Positions 47,042 through 60,790 of a DNA stretch of 64,000 bases are shown in pieces. The DNA is from Epiperipatus broadwayi (lineage: Eukaryota > Onychophora > Udeonychophora > Euonychophora > Peripatidae). The position numbers and the translations under genes were made by a program. The stretch lies in contig JAQFVV010012507.1 of the NCBI GenBank assembly GCA_028023455.1, forward strand, positions 3,700,901 to 3,764,900, read 5' to 3'. How positions within the stretch are numbered: the first letter of the stretch is position 1; each line of letters starts with the position of its first letter. The notes under the pieces were generated by a model. The model had not been told where the DNA came from, did no database searches, and was given only the letters and a program-made list of their open reading frames with translations.

Positions 47042-49290
47042 AATATTATGTAAAATAATAAACTTTTACCTTTAGTCTATAAATAGTCAAACATATTAAA
47101 CAATCAGGATTATTTATATCTACATTTTATTAATAAGTTGAAGTAATAATATTTCTGACTATCCCCTCAATATAAATCTAACTTATGGTTGGATAAAATT
47201 CGCTTATTATTAAATGAAAGAAATTAGCATAATAAATAAAAAATTATATATTTTATATTAATCCTGTGTAGTCAAGCTGAAGCTAAAATTATCAACAGTT
47301 CATATTGACAAATGTTCAAGGAATTTTCTTTTAGAAAAACCTTTTATCTTGCATACAATCCATCATACCATATTTGAATGCCATTTGAATCTTCAAGATG
47401 GTGATTCCATTTCTTTTATCTATAGTATTCCCTCCAATCTAAGAAGTTTTCTTGGTTTATGGTAGCATATTTTTGGTGTTCTGTTCAGAAAGGATGGGTA
47501 AATGCTGATCTTAATTGAAACTAAAATCTAACATTTATGGTTATATGGCAAACAATTTCATTTCCACGATGTCTTCTCCCTTTTTAGGCAGACAATAGCT
47601 TCTTAACCCTGTTGGAAAGTCTGCTTAAATTTCTTAGTTTTAAAAGAACTAAAAGTGGATTTTTAATTTCAAAAGTCTCCAATAAGATTGAGATGATTTC
47701 CAAAGTTTGATGCTGAAATTCACTATTATCATGAATAAAATATTTTCAAGATTTGTAAAGTAAATTTTTACAAAATCGAATTTATTCAAGCAATTTTCTC
47801 CTTATCTCTCTTTATTATTTTCTTTTTGGGGGATATGATGTTTCAATGGCTGCTATTCAATGATCATGAATAGCAAGATGGAAATTAGATTTTGCTAAGA
47901 TGCTTATTGAATAGTAAATGTTATTTTCAAATCTTTTTTTTTTTTTGAAGAAGAAAAGTCTGTCATTTTATTTTATCTTCCAATTTCTAAAAGGCAACTG
48001 TTCTATTATGTTTCATATATTTTTTTATTATATCATGTCAATTTGAGTTCACATTTTTATTTAAATTATTGTTATCATTTGAATATATGCATGTTTTATG
48101 GAATGGATTAACAAGTAACTAAAAGTTTAATTGTTATTTCTTTCCTTTGATTTTTATAAATTATTTGCTTGCGTTTCGAAGTTTAATTATTTATAAGTCA
48201 ATATTGTCAATAACATAATTTTAAATGGCAACTTGAAACAAAATATTAGTATATAATTAATAACATGCATTTGACTATTGTAAATAGATTTAGTCTTTAA
48301 AGTGGGTGTGTGTGTAATGCTTTTTGATGAGATGTAAAGTGTATTCTTACAGTACAACAGCAAAAATCCCATTAAATAATATCTATTTATATTGATTTTA
48401 TATGTTTATTTCCAAAAGTCTGTCTTAATTAATATTAATATGTTAATATTACATTTTATTCAACTTGTGCTCTTCTAAATAAATATCTGTCATTTGTATT
48501 TACTTTACTTAAAATTTTTGTTTAATTATAATGGTTATTATTAATATTTTGTTTTATAAACTTTTAAAAAACTGCAATAATTAAGTTGTTTATATTTTGA
48601 TTTAATAACTGTATGGCAAACCAATCATTCAATAAATATATTTTGAAATTTTTGGTATGCATATGTAAAAATGTTGCCATCACTGATATAGGTGATTAAA
48701 TAAAAGATTGTATTAAATACTGAATAATTGGCATTCATTTAGTTTAGTATATCATATTTATTCTGATATGAATATTATTATTATTCACAGAGTATTATAA
48801 AATTAATATTATTTTGAAGTATTATAAAATTAATATTATTTTCCTTTGAATTCAGTTATAAATGATGTCCAACTACAGGAATAATTTTCATTCCCATGAA
48901 TATGACAATTAATGACTGAGCTATATTTTATTTAGATTATATTACAGTAATTATTTTATTGCATATTTTTGATCTGTTCCAAATGCTACCCAAATGATTG
49001 GAGCTATAACAGAGATTAGCGTTCATTTATATTTATTCTATTATAAACGATGCTATAATTGGAAAAGAAAAATTAAAAAGTGTCACCCTATTATGGTTTC
49101 ATCATATCTAATTTGTTACAAATGGATCACAAATCTGTAGTGTATTAAAAGAAGAGTATATTCTCATTTTTATTTTATTATAAATGGCGTCTAACTTTAA
49201 GGATAGTAATAAAAATTATTTCATTTTTTATGTCAGTATTAAAATGTTATCTAAACCTGTAGGGCAAATTTTTATTCCGTTACAATATAT
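46036..49290. other. AT-rich DNA, no gene seen
   Basis: TA runs at about 46,370-46,418 and 46,960-47,040 (the latter in two blocks around TATAATATACAATA). A 26-bp motif is duplicated at about 48,790-48,840. A slightly more balanced patch at 47,330-47,660 shows no assignable protein. Confidence 0.45.
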
Positions 49291-49299
49291 ATTCATATT

Positions 49300-50016
49300 T
49301 TAAATATGTGGAAATTTTTGTTATATATTTATTTTTAAAAAATCACAAATATTAATAAAAGCAGTAAACTGTAAATGCTTTTTTTGCATTCAAAAAAATA
49401 TTTTTCAATGCAGCACTTGTTCTTATATAGAGACACAACCCTACTATAAATATATAGGTGTTTAAAAAAAAACAAAGTCTCACATTCCATATTTACCTTA
49501 TAATGTAATAGACATTTTCACCATCAGTCAAACGTTATAATTTAATAACTTTAATAGGGGTAATTGTTGAAATAATTTAAATATGTGGAAATTTCTGTTA
49601 TATTTTTATTTTAGAAAAAAAAAAACATATTCAAATGTGAATAGATAGTGACCAAGAAAAGAAGAAAAATTGTATACGCTTTTTTGCATTCAAAAGAAAA
49701 TTCTTTTCTACATATAACTATAGCACTTATATAAAGACAAAGTGCTATAATATATATATATGTTTAAGGAAACAAAGTCATATAACTTTCTCTACTTTCC
49801 TTATTGTGTAATAGATTCTTACACAATCAATATCGAATGTTATAATTTAATAATTTTTAACAGATGTAATTATTAAAATATATGAAAATTTCTGCAACAT
49901 TTGTATTTTTAAAAAATCAGTCAGATGATAATAGCCACGTGTATTAACATATGACTGTGAGTTTTTAAAAATAAAAATGTAACAAATTTTCATGTATTTA
50001 AAATATTTCAACAATT
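49300..50016. repeat. About 285-bp tandem repeat with an inverted terminal copy
   Basis: Two diverged units start at AAATATGTGGAAATTT (about 49,304 and about 49,580). Each has a TTTTTTGCATTCAAAA block, a GTTTAA(G)GAAACAAAGTC-like block and TTATAATTTAATAA. A third start, ATATATGAAAATTTCTGC, is at about 49,888. Its first part returns as the reverse complement at about 49,958-50,010 (TTTTTAAAAATAAAAATG, AAATTTTCATGTATTT). This fits a short foldback element or a satellite with a terminal inversion. Confidence 0.6.
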
Positions 50017-51834
50017 TCACCTGATAAAAATTATTTCATTATATATATGTGTGTGTGTGTTACCTCTAGCCTTGCCAGTAAAGCCAAATGTTAAGTTACA
50101 ATTGTGTTTTTTTTTAAATAAAATTTTATATAATTTAAACTAACTTTAAAGTGTTTGTTTTAATTATGATATTCTTTTAAAAATGTTAAAAGAATTTGTA
50201 TTTTTAAAATGCTAAGAATTAAAGATATTTTATTATAGTTATGACAGATTAGAAATTGATATTATAGTTTCAAAATTAAAGCTAAAATTTAAGTTTTTAG
50301 GGTTAAATATTTCTATTTAAATGTCTTTACTTAATAAAAGCATTTTAATTAAGTAATTTATTATAGAAAAGGTGTATTTTCTAAATGTTAAGTTTAGAGA
50401 GATTAGTTTAATTAAATAGTATTAAGTTATTTAATTAAACCAGATAAAGTAGTTTTTGAATAAAACTGTTGTAAAAGACTAACAAAAAAGCCTTGTCTGT
50501 GTATAAAACTGATTGAATGTGTATATAGAAAAATGTAAACCCAAATTTGTAAACCACATGTATGTCCTTTGATTTTGTTGTCCCCCCCCCCCATTTACAA
50601 TTTTCAATTTGTTTGTATAAACTTCAATTTATCCGCATGTGATAAAATAGTTATAAATGTAATATTTTTCTTGTTATATGCAATAAAGTCCTTTTGAAAG
50701 TTAATATATGTATGTGCTTGGGTAATTTTATTTTAACTTCCTTGTTGAAAATCTTAATAATTAGTCTTTAAATATTTGATTAAAAATATTATAAAAGTTA
50801 CTGCGAACTTCAAATGTAAAAAAAAAAAAAATTGTGTAAATGTCTTTAAAAGAAAACATAGCACAATAGTTAATTTAAATATATTTTATTATGTAATAAG
50901 TTTCAATTTTTTTTCCTACATAATTGATTTTTAATTGCTGTCTGGAGAACTTATGCAAATGAATATATTATTATTTCTGTTCCCTAAGTAACTATGCAAG
51001 AATGTCAATTTCATTTGTCAAATATCAGTGTTATCATTGACAGTATAAATCGACTGATGTGTGCATCCATTGCTTACTTATTTTACTTGTTTTAATTTGT
51101 GGTTCTTATGTCACGTGGTTTATTTGTTTCTTTTTAATTTGTAGAAAATATAATTATGTATAAACTATTATTCTTTTGTTTTAAATAATGCATAATTAAT
51201 TTACATCTTAATCCAGCCACAAAGATTAAACTGAAGCTATCAGAAATGATTTAAAACTACAACATAAAATGAATAACACAATGAAATAATAACTGGATAT
51301 TTGTTTAAAAGTAACTCATGTTCATTTTGATTTTTCACTGCATTGAAGTTTTCTTTTTTCTCAATTTTGATTTTACTTACAGTCAGTACAATTGTTTAAG
51401 AGTTTTAACTTTAGGAATATCAGTACTGTTAATAACGTTATACTGTTGACAATTTTCAATAGCTCATAATTCTAGTCTATAACTTAATTTGAAATAAATG
51501 CATATATATATTAGAATTTTGTCCTTATTAAAAGGACTATCTTTAATAAACATTTATGCTTATTGTCATTATAAAACTTTATTATTGTCATAAACAATTA
51601 TAAGAGGGGGAAAAGTCTACATACAATATTAAATTAATATTTATGATTATTTAAGTCTAAAACATAAAAAATCAAAGTGCCTTAAATATTTTTGCTTCCT
51701 GAAAATAATATTTTACTGTCTGCATTGTTTTAAAAAAAGTTCAACAAAATAAAAAAAGTATATTTACTAGAAATAAATAAATTGTTGAATTAACTTTCAT
51801 TACTGAAAATAAGTTTGCAGAAAGGAGTTTGCTA
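50017..51834. other. AT-rich DNA, no gene seen
   Basis: No supported gene or clear repeat; a C run stands at about 50,582-50,593 and a GT run near 50,048. Confidence 0.5.
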
Positions 51835-52142
51835 TTAAAGGAGACATTTGATTTCTCTTGGAGAAAATAAAGAAACAGAGATGGGCAAATTTCTAATGTC
51901 CACCGCAGCTGTTATTACTATGTGATTATTCATATAGTATACAACATGGATGGGCTGCTCACCAACATGCATTAGCCAGAATGGTAAGTTTATTGGTTTT
52001 TTACCTCTGAGTTTAAGATCAAGAAATATGTTGGTCTTTATTCTCAGTTGCTGAATAAGGCAGAATGAATGAATGTGCAAATAATAAATATTTTTCCAAT
52101 GGATACATACAATTATGATAGACCAAAATAAATTATGGCTCT
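51835..52142 (-). pseudogene. Unrecognised minus-strand open frame
   Basis: An uninterrupted frame of about 100 codons (its 5' extension to 52,221 overlaps the 5' end of the RTE copy and is unlikely to belong). It contains NIFLDLKLRGKKPINLPFW and VVYYMNNHIVITAAVDIRN and ends LFSPREIKCLL. The composition is less AT-biased than its surroundings and looks protein-like. I do not recognise the family; a transposon fragment is the likeliest explanation. There is no start codon I would defend. Confidence 0.3.
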
Positions 52143-52146
52143 TATT

Positions 52147-55100
52147 CCCAGAAGGCTGTAAAGTCACCAACAAAAGGCGGAGGGTGATAAGAATCCCCTG
52201 ATTGTGAACCCAGGCTGCCATTTGAGGATGACTTTTTATTTATGTACTTGCAACACAGATCACTTTCAAGTGAAAGAAGATTTCAAGAATTAGAAGAAGA
52301 ATTGTCTTATATTAAATGGGACATTATTGGATTGGTGAAGTTAGAAAAAAGGTGGAGAACCTATTGATTTAAAAAGTGGACATGTACTCTACTATAAAGG
52401 CACAAATATTGAAAATACAAGTCAAGTAAGACTCATTATAAATAAAAAGTGGAAGAACAACATTGTGGAGATTGATGATGTATCAGATAGATTGGCAAGA
52501 TTATCCAACTTAACAGCAGATACCTAATGTGGTTAATTCAGGTTTATGTCCCAACAAGTTCTCTCAGTGACAAAATAGCAAAAGATTTTTATATGATGTA
52601 CAAAAGGCTTTTGATAAAAAAAAAAAACATTTTAGAATTGTTATGGAAGACTTTAATGTTAGAATTGGTAAAAAAAAAAAAAAAAAAAATGAATGATAAA
52701 AGTGCTGTAGATAATTTTGGTTATGGTAATCGAAATCAGAGACAACATAAACTTGTGGAATGTGCAAAAAAAAAAAAACACTTTATATTACGAATTCTTT
52801 TTTTGAGAAAAATGTTAAAAGGAAATGGACATGAAAACATGAAAATGAAGGTACAGTAGAATTGGATTATATTATGTCTAACATAAAATACAAATTTCAA
52901 GATTGTAATGTTCTTAATAAATTTAATACAGAAAGTGATTGTCGATTATTAAGATGTAAGATACAACATGTTAATGCAAAACTAGAGAGACAAAAATTAT
53001 TTTAAAAAATAGTATTTACAGTTGATATTCCTAATCTTCAGAAACATTCTAATGCATTTAAATTAGAACTTACAAATTGGTTTCAAATATTAGTAGATTT
53101 TGAACATGATTCAAATTTAAATGAAATTAATATGAAAAAAACTAATACACTTTTAAAAACTGCAACAAAGACCACTGGTAGAAAAAAGCAGCAATTGACC
53201 AATAAAATTTCTGTTGAGACTAGAGAATTTATGAAGAAGAGAAGGAATATGAAGATATATAAAAATGAAGCACTAAAAAAAATTGAATATCTCAAATTTG
53301 TAAAATGGTGTGGAAAGGAGTTGAAAATGATATAAGAAAGTATAACTGTCAGCTGGAAAGGAAAGATGTAGAAAAAATAAGACTCAAGAGGGTAAAACAA
53401 CATTTTGGTATTGGTAGGAAATTTATATCCGCAATATGAAAAAAAGATGAATTGTTACTTAAAAAAAGATGACATTATGAAATGGGTAGAAGTCTTCTAT
53501 CAAGAAGTATATAGTAATAAATAACAAGTACATCCTATATCTATAATATCTTCTGAATTTCCCAGAATCTTAAATGAAGAAGTGAGACATGTGATTAATT
53601 TATAAAGAAATGAAAGGCTCCAGGTAATGATGAAATTCGAATTGATATAAAACACTTATTTATAATTGTTTAATGAAGAAGAAGATATAAATTAATATTA
53701 AAGTTTATAGGCTTAATGTTTTCGAGGATCCATGCTTCAAATTCATAGCCCTCATAAAATATATAGTATAATATCTGCAAATATTTAAATAGGCTAGTGT
53801 TACATAGTCTATTTCTACAAGATCTTGAAGCAAGTGACTTTTCTATTTTTTGGGGGTTTAAATAATACGAGAAGTAAAACTATATTTATTATATAATTGA
53901 TATATTAAAAGAAGATGGTGAAAAAATAGAAAATTTTTTAACAATGTTATATGTCAAATGTCTAAATGATAAAGATATACCAGATGATTTGAAGAATGTG
54001 GTATTAATCTTAATATTTAAAAAAGATGATAAAGAAAATATTAGAAATTACAGATCTATCAGCCTTTTATCAGTTTTATACAAAACTTTTATCATGATAA
54101 TTGCAACTCATCAACAGATTACATTTGAAAAATTTCCACCAACTAAGAGAACAAGCTGGACTTAAAAGTGGTTTAGTAATGTAGATCATATAGAAAGAAC
54201 CAATAAATATGAGTTGCTATTATGCTTTGGATTTGTAGATTATGAAAAGGCATTTGATTCAATAAATATTTCTTCAGTGATTAAAGCATTGGATCATCAA
54301 GGTATAGTTCCAGAATATTGTCATATTTTAAAGAATATTTATAAAAATGTAACAGCAGCAATTAGATTACATAATGTTACTAAGAAAGTCAACATTGAGA
54401 AGGGTGTAGCAGTGCTGCAAAAAGTATTCTGTGAATTAAAATGGAAAACTAAAGAAGTAAAAAGAAATGAAGATTATTTAAGTCATTTAGATTTTGCAGA
54501 TGATGTAGTTCTTTTTGCAAATAATGCTTTAGAGCTGTAGAAAATGTTGGAGTTATCAGATAAAAGTAGAAAAGTAGGACTAAAGATAAATGTTAAAAAG
54601 ACTAAAGTAATGTTTAATGGATTTTTTCAAAATATGAAAATAAAGATTGATTATGATGAATTAGAAGAAGTTAACAGTTACAAATACCTGTGTCCAATTA
54701 TTAAGGCAGATGAAAACATGATGGATAAAATTAATCATAGAATTAAACTTGGTTGTAGTGTTTTTTCTAGAAATAACTTGATATTTAAAGAAAATATGCA
54801 TAAGTGTTTGAAAAGAAAGGTTTTTAATAAAAGTGTTTTACAAGTTCTAACTTATGGATCTGAGACTTAGACACTTAATAGAAGAGCAATACAGAGACTT
54901 CAGACAACTCAAGAAGTATGAAAAGATGCATGTTGTGTGTAACAAGAAGAGATCGCAAACACAATATAAGAGTAAGAGAACAAATAGTTGTTACTGATCT
55001 CATTGAAAAAATTAAAAGACTGAAATGAAGTTGGGCTGGACATATTTCTAGAAGAGATGATAATATATGGACAACTGAAATCTTAAACCGGACTCCAACA

Positions 55101-55275
55101 GATTGTAAAAGACCCATAAAGTGATCACATGTGATATGGGTGGATGGATGACATAATAAAGTGTGCAGGAGTGATGTGAAAAGAAGGTAAAGATTGGAGA
55201 TGTAGTAAACATGGAGAGACGTTCATCCCACAGTGGATTGATAATAGTTGATGGTGATGATGATGATGATTGAAA
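52147..55275 (+). pseudogene. RTE-like LINE, copy 1 (plus strand), decayed
   Basis: Endonuclease region from about 52,235, with HRSLSSERRFQELEEELSYI and KWDIIGL, broken by a stop. Then VYVPTSSLSDKIAKDFYMM and NFGYGNRNQRQHKLVECAKK, matching the second half of RTE endonuclease. Reverse transcriptase from 53,944: LILIFKKDDKENIRNYRSI, motif A FVDYEKAFDSI (54,229 onward) and motif C HLDFADDVVLF (about 54,484-54,515). About ten residues are missing before VLQKVFCELKW relative to copy 2, including the segment with ISP. The C-terminus (RRDRKHNIRVREQ, WAGHISRRDDN, HGETFIPQWID) is followed by a GATGAT run at 55,250-55,270, the usual short tandem repeat tail of RTE elements. Many stops; one 245-bp insertion. 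Confidence 0.85.
53650..53894. mobile_element. 245-bp insertion in RTE copy 1 with 10-bp target duplication
   Basis: AATTGATATA stands at 53,640-53,649 and again at 53,895-53,904. The RTE reading frame (NDEIRIDI... then KEDGEKIENF-like sequence) resumes past it, as the comparison with copy 2 (GIIIDILKEAAKEMEKN) shows. The insert is non-coding, with a B-box-like TGCTTCAAATTC; a SINE is likely. I cannot name the family. Confidence 0.7.
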
Positions 55276-57926
55276 ATAAACTTTTATAATTATATTATAT
55301 GCATTGAATTAATATTTTTAAATAATCAAGAATTTTTTATTTAGCGTTGATTATTTTGTCTTCAAAGTTATTCTCACTCTCCTATAAAGGAATAAATAAT
55401 TTATTATAGAACTCAATTTTAAATGCTCTTGAATGTGTCTCATATTAATGTCTTTATATATAACCATTTTATTTGTGGTCATTAGGGATTAATCCTATTA
55501 AACCTGATCTATTCATCAATGTTGATAATAACTAAACTTTTAAATGCTACTGAACATGTTTTATATTTATTATTATTGTTAATGGATACTATTGAATTTG
55601 AGAACTGACTTTAAATTGTGGAAATGTTTTAAGCATTAAAACAATAAATGATTTGTGATTTTACACTTCATGGGTTGTCTTCCAATAACTAATAAATGAA
55701 TATTGTAAAATATTTTAAGATATCTTATTATTGTCATGAATGCTTTATTTAAGTACATCTCTAGAGGACTGGACTGGCCATAAAATGTGTTTATGCACAT
55801 TTACTCTGATATCTACTATTATTATTGTTATTTTCAAATTGATGTACATCTAAATTTCATTTAATATTATAATGGTCAGATATAATTAGAAGTTAGCAGT
55901 CTTACCATATTTGCCATACTGGGTGCCACCAGGCATTTTGAACCTGGAAAATGTATATAGTAGGCAAATACATGCTGTTAAGATCTAACTTTTACATATA
56001 TATGGTTTATTCTGACCATCAGCCCAATGCCACTAGTTCAGTTAGACGCAGAGATTTATAAAATATAATATTCTTAAAATATTTTTTTCAATATTAACAA
56101 AAATAAAAGAAGCCACTGCCAGTAATAACACACACAAACATTTATTAAAGTCATATAAATTTAAAATTGTTTTAGCATGTTTACTTTACTTTAACTTACA
56201 TTTTAACTTTGATTTTCTAAGTTCACATAGATGAATTTAATATTTTATTAAAGTGTCGAGTATGAGTAGACTACATAGATTGCATTTGAAAAGAAAATAT
56301 TCTATCCCTTATTTAATCTTAGGCCAAAAGTTTGCAGTTAAACTAACGTCAATCCATCTGATACATTGATGTATTCAATGCAGCACGAATACGACAGCAC
56401 AAATACCATACTGTCAGGAATGTACATCTGAACAGCATGGTTATAGAAGACATTGACTTTCATCCAGACAGGAATACTACATTTGTCTGATGTGAAGAGC
56501 AATAAAAAAACCCATAGGAAGGGACTGCGTTTTCTGTCTTACTATCCCATTCCATAGGCAAAAAGGGGGTGTGCAGCATATAATGCAATCCTGTATGTAG
56601 CGGACCTCATACTACATTTACTAATTACACCAATATATCCAATACATTGACCCAATTTAACTACGAAACAAATAATCTAAGATTTACCCTCCCTTAATTA
56701 AACTAATATAACTTTACAAATCTATGCAGCCATTCATGCCTGACTTTTATTTAACATTTATTAAAAGTTGTTTAACAAAAAAAAAATCATAATAAAAACT
56801 TAAAAGAACAAAAAAAAATTAATGGAGATGATTTTTAAAACAAAGTACATTCAATAAAATAATTAATAAATAATTTAGTCAGATAGGAAATTCTACTTCT
56901 ATTTAAATATTGAGAAGTTTTTGGAATTAAAGTTCTTACTGTTTTGAAAATGTTCATTAGCTATATAGTTCTTACTGTTTTTATAAAAAAAGTCCATAGT
57001 TTTTAATTGCTTGTAATATGGAAGGTGTTAATTCCCACGAAGTCATGAGGAGATCGGTGTGCAGTTAGCTGTTAGTCCTCTATTGTAGCTGGTATATCAT
57101 TGCTGGACCCAGATGTCCTACAGTCCGCAATATGGGAAAATGATGTTTCATTTTTTTAGAACAACTGAAGGAATTGAAAGTGTGTCTTTCAATCCCTCCT
57201 CCTCCAACTCTCTCTGACTTAACACATATCACCTCTGCTGTCACATCTCTACAATCTTTAATTATTTTTTTTATTTTCAAACTTTTCCTTTATTGTAAAC
57301 TTTTGGATCCAGTGGACATTATGTCATGATGATGATGATTTTTTCATTGAGTTCCATTTCCTAATCGATTTCTTTTATTGGCTATTAGTTTCTATTGTTT
57401 TTCCTCTCCTATTTGACCTTTAATTATACATTTTGAGATGCCCAAAGGCTAGTTTACTTGGACTAATTAATAATCATTTCCATTTTATACAATAGCATTA
57501 ATTAATTTATTGTACAAACTTAAACATATATTTTTATCTTTAAATCTTTATTGAAAATTTAGTTTTAAAATACTTTTTCTTTTCTTAATATAGTTTTCTT
57601 TTAATAATTTTTCATCTGTGCGATTTTATATATTAGAGTTTAGATGATTTTTAACTTTCAATTTTTAATTCTTAAAAAAAGAAGTTTTTATTGCAAACTT
57701 TTATTTTTCATGACTAATTTTTAGAAAAAAATTAATATAACGCATGTGTGCCTGTTACAATATGTTTTAATAAATAAAAAAAAAACTCTCATTAATATTT
57801 AAATGATAAAGTTCAGTGACAGTCTTCTGCTAATGGTAGAAGACCCAAGATAATAAGAACTTTATTTATTTTTATTTATATAGGTAAAAATTGGTATCTT
57901 TTATGTTTTAATATATGTTGCTATTA
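55276..57926. other. Spacer between convergent RTE copies; possible SINE
   Basis: Mostly AT-rich. On the minus strand, at about 56,055-55,800, an A-box-like TAGTGGCATTGGGCTG (about 56,025) and a B-box-like CCAGGTTCAAAATGCC (about 55,950-55,935) with an AATAAT-type tail suggest a SINE; box spacing is longer than usual. A GC-richer patch at about 56,330-56,650 has protein-like pieces on the minus strand (VFYNHAVQMYIPDSMVF) that I cannot assign. A short frame at 57,080-57,280 is likewise unassigned. Confidence 0.35.
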
Positions 57927-60790
57927 TCAATAACAATCATTATCAATCCTCTGCAGGATGAAGGTATCTTCAAGTTCAATCCAACTTTCCTGATCTTTAG
58001 CTTTTTTTCTCCTCATCACTCCTACACACTTTCTTATTACATTCGTCCAACTCATATGTTGTCTGTTCCTGGATCTTTTACAATCTCTTGGAATCCAGTT
58101 TAAGATTTCAATTGTCCATCTATTATCATCTCTTTTACCTATATGTCCAGCCCAACTCCACTTCAGTCTTTTAATTTTTTCGATGAGGTCAAAAACACCT
58201 GTTGGTTCTCTTACCCATATATTAAGTTTTCGATCTCTTCTTTTTATTCTCAACACCCATCTTTCCATAAGTCATTGACTGATTTGAAGCCTCTGTAATG
58301 CTCTGCTATTAAGTGTCCAAGTATGAGATCCATAAGTAAGAACTAGAAAAACACATTTATTAAAAACCTTCCTTTTCAAATACAAAGGCATATTTCCTTT
58401 TAGTATCAAGTTATTTCTATCAAAAGCATTCCAGCCAAATTGAATTCTATGTTTAATTTCATCCATTATGTTTCTATATATATGAATAAGCTGAACAAGG
58501 TATTTGTAACTGTTAACTTCTTATAACTCATCATAATCGATCTTTATTTTCACATTTTGAGAAAATCCATTAAATATTACTTTAGTCTTTTTAACATTTC
58601 TCTTTAGTCCTACTTTCATCTAATAACTCCTGCAACATTTTCCACAGCTTTAAAGCATTATTTTCAAAATAACTACATCATCTGCAAAATCTAAATGATT
58701 TAAATAATCTCCATTTCCTTTCACTCCTTTAGCTTCCTATTTTAATCCACAAAATACTTCTTGCAGCACTACTGTAAAATGTTTTGGAGATATGAAGTCA
58801 ACCTCTCTTACACCTTTCTCAATGTTGACTTTCCTAGTATCATTACATAATCTAATTGTTGCTGTTGCATTTTTATACATATTCTTTAAAATAAGACAAT
58901 ATCCAGGATTTGCACCTTCCAATGCTTTAACCATTGAAGAAATGTGTATAGAATCAAATGCCTTTTCATAATGTACAAATTCAAAGCATAATGGCAACTC
59001 ATACTGATTTGTCCTTTCTATAACTTCTCTCAATAACTGAATATAATCTACTGTACTAAAATCACTTTTAAATCCGGTTTGTTCTCCTGGTTGGTGGTAT
59101 CCAATGATCTCTGTAGATGAATTGTAAAAATTTGTGTAAAACTGATTAAATGCTGATTGGTCTGTAATTTCTAATAACTTCTTTATTACTTTTTTAAAAT
59201 ATTGATATTAATACTGCATTCTTCCATATCATCTGGTATATCTTTATCATTTAGACATTTGATATATAACTTTGCTAATATTTTTTTCCATTTCTTTAGC
59301 TGCTTCTTTTAATATATCAATTATAATTCCATCATTATCTGGAGCTTTTTTATTCTTTATAAATTTAATTGCATATCTCACTTCTTCATTTAAAATTCTG
59401 GATAATTTGGAAGATATAATAGATATAGGAGGTACTTGTTCTTTATTACTATATAATTCTTGGGAGAATTCTTCTACCCATTTCATGATGTTATCTCTCT
59501 TTTTAGTAATAATTCTATCTTTTTTTTCTTATTGCAGATATAAATTTCCTACCAATACCAAAATGTTGATTTTATACTCTTGTGACTTTTATTCCCTTCT
59601 ACTGCTAGTTCATAGTTATATTTTTTAATATCATTTTCAACTTTTTTCCATACCATTTTACAAATTCAAGATATTCAATCATTATTAATGCATTATTTTT
59701 GTGTATCATCATACACCTTCTTTTCTTCATAAATTCTCTAGTCTCAGTAGAAATTTTATTGGTCAATTGCTGCTTTTTTCTACCAGCTATCTTTATTACA
59801 GTTTTTAAAAGTGTATCAGTTATTTTCATATTAATTTCATTCGAATCTGAATCGGGTTCAAAAACTACTAATAGTTGAAACCAATTTGTAAGTTCTAATT
59901 TAAATTCATTAGAATGTTTCTGAAGATTAATAATATCAACTGTAAATATTATTTTTCTTAATAATTTTTGTCTCTCTAGTTTTGCATTAATGTGTATATT
60001 ATTACATCTTACTAATCAATGATCACTTCCATGTTAAATTTATTAAGAACATTATAATCTTGAAATATATATTTTCTGTTAATCAAAATATAATACAATT
60101 TTTCTGTACCTTCGTTTTGATGTTTCTATGTTCATTTCATTTTAAAATTTTTCTCAAAAAAAGAATTTATAATATAATGTTTTTTCTTTCTCCGCAAACT
60201 CAACAAGTCTGGGTCCTCTCTCATTTTTATTACCATAACCAAAATTACCTACTGCAATTTCATCTTTCATTTGTTTACCAATTCTAGTATTAAAGTCTCC
60301 TATAACAATTTTAAAAGGGTTTTTTTCTCATTCTGATCAAAGTCTTTTGTGCATCCATATAAAAATCTTCTACTACATCATCACTATGAGAACTTGTTGG
60401 GATATAAACCTGAATTATCTGTATTTGGTATCTCTAATAAATTGTATAATTGATCTTAGCATTCTGTCCCATATACCATCAATCTCTACAATGTCATTCT
60501 TATACGTTTTATTTATAATGAATCCTACTTCTTTTGTATTTCCAATATTTGTGTCTTTATAGTAGAGTGTATGTCCACTTTTTAAATCAATTATCTCTTT
60601 ACTTTTTCTTTTAACTTCACAAAGTCCAATAATGTCCCATTTCATAGAAGACAATTCTTTTAATTCTTGTAATCTTTCTTCACTTGAAAGTGATCTGCAG
60701 TTGTAAGTACTAAATAAAAAGTCATCATCAATTTGGAGTCTGTGTCCACAATCAGGGTATTCTTAGTTCCCTCTGCCTTCAGTCACCAAC
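57927..60790 (-). pseudogene. RTE-like LINE, copy 2 (minus strand), decayed
   Basis: Runs from about 60,790 down to 57,927. The endonuclease N-terminus STYNCRSLSSEERLQELKEL and IIGLCEVKRK (about 60,715-60,560), then SGHTLYYKDTNIG. Linker at 59,829-59,605 (LLKTVIKIAGRKKQQLTNKI). Reverse transcriptase: WVEEFSQELYSNKEQ (59,486 onward), KAPDNDGIIIDILKEA, motif A EFVHYEKAFDSIHIS (about 59,000-58,930), GVREVDFISPKHFTVVLQEV, and motif C HLDFADDVVI (about 58,695-58,668). C-terminus: FLVLTYGSHTWTLNSRALQR, KRRDRKLNIWVREP, LKWSWAGHIGKRDDNRWT and RSRNRQHMSWTNVIRKC, the RTE/BovB-type ending. Several frameshifts. It retains segments that copy 1 lost. Confidence 0.85.
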
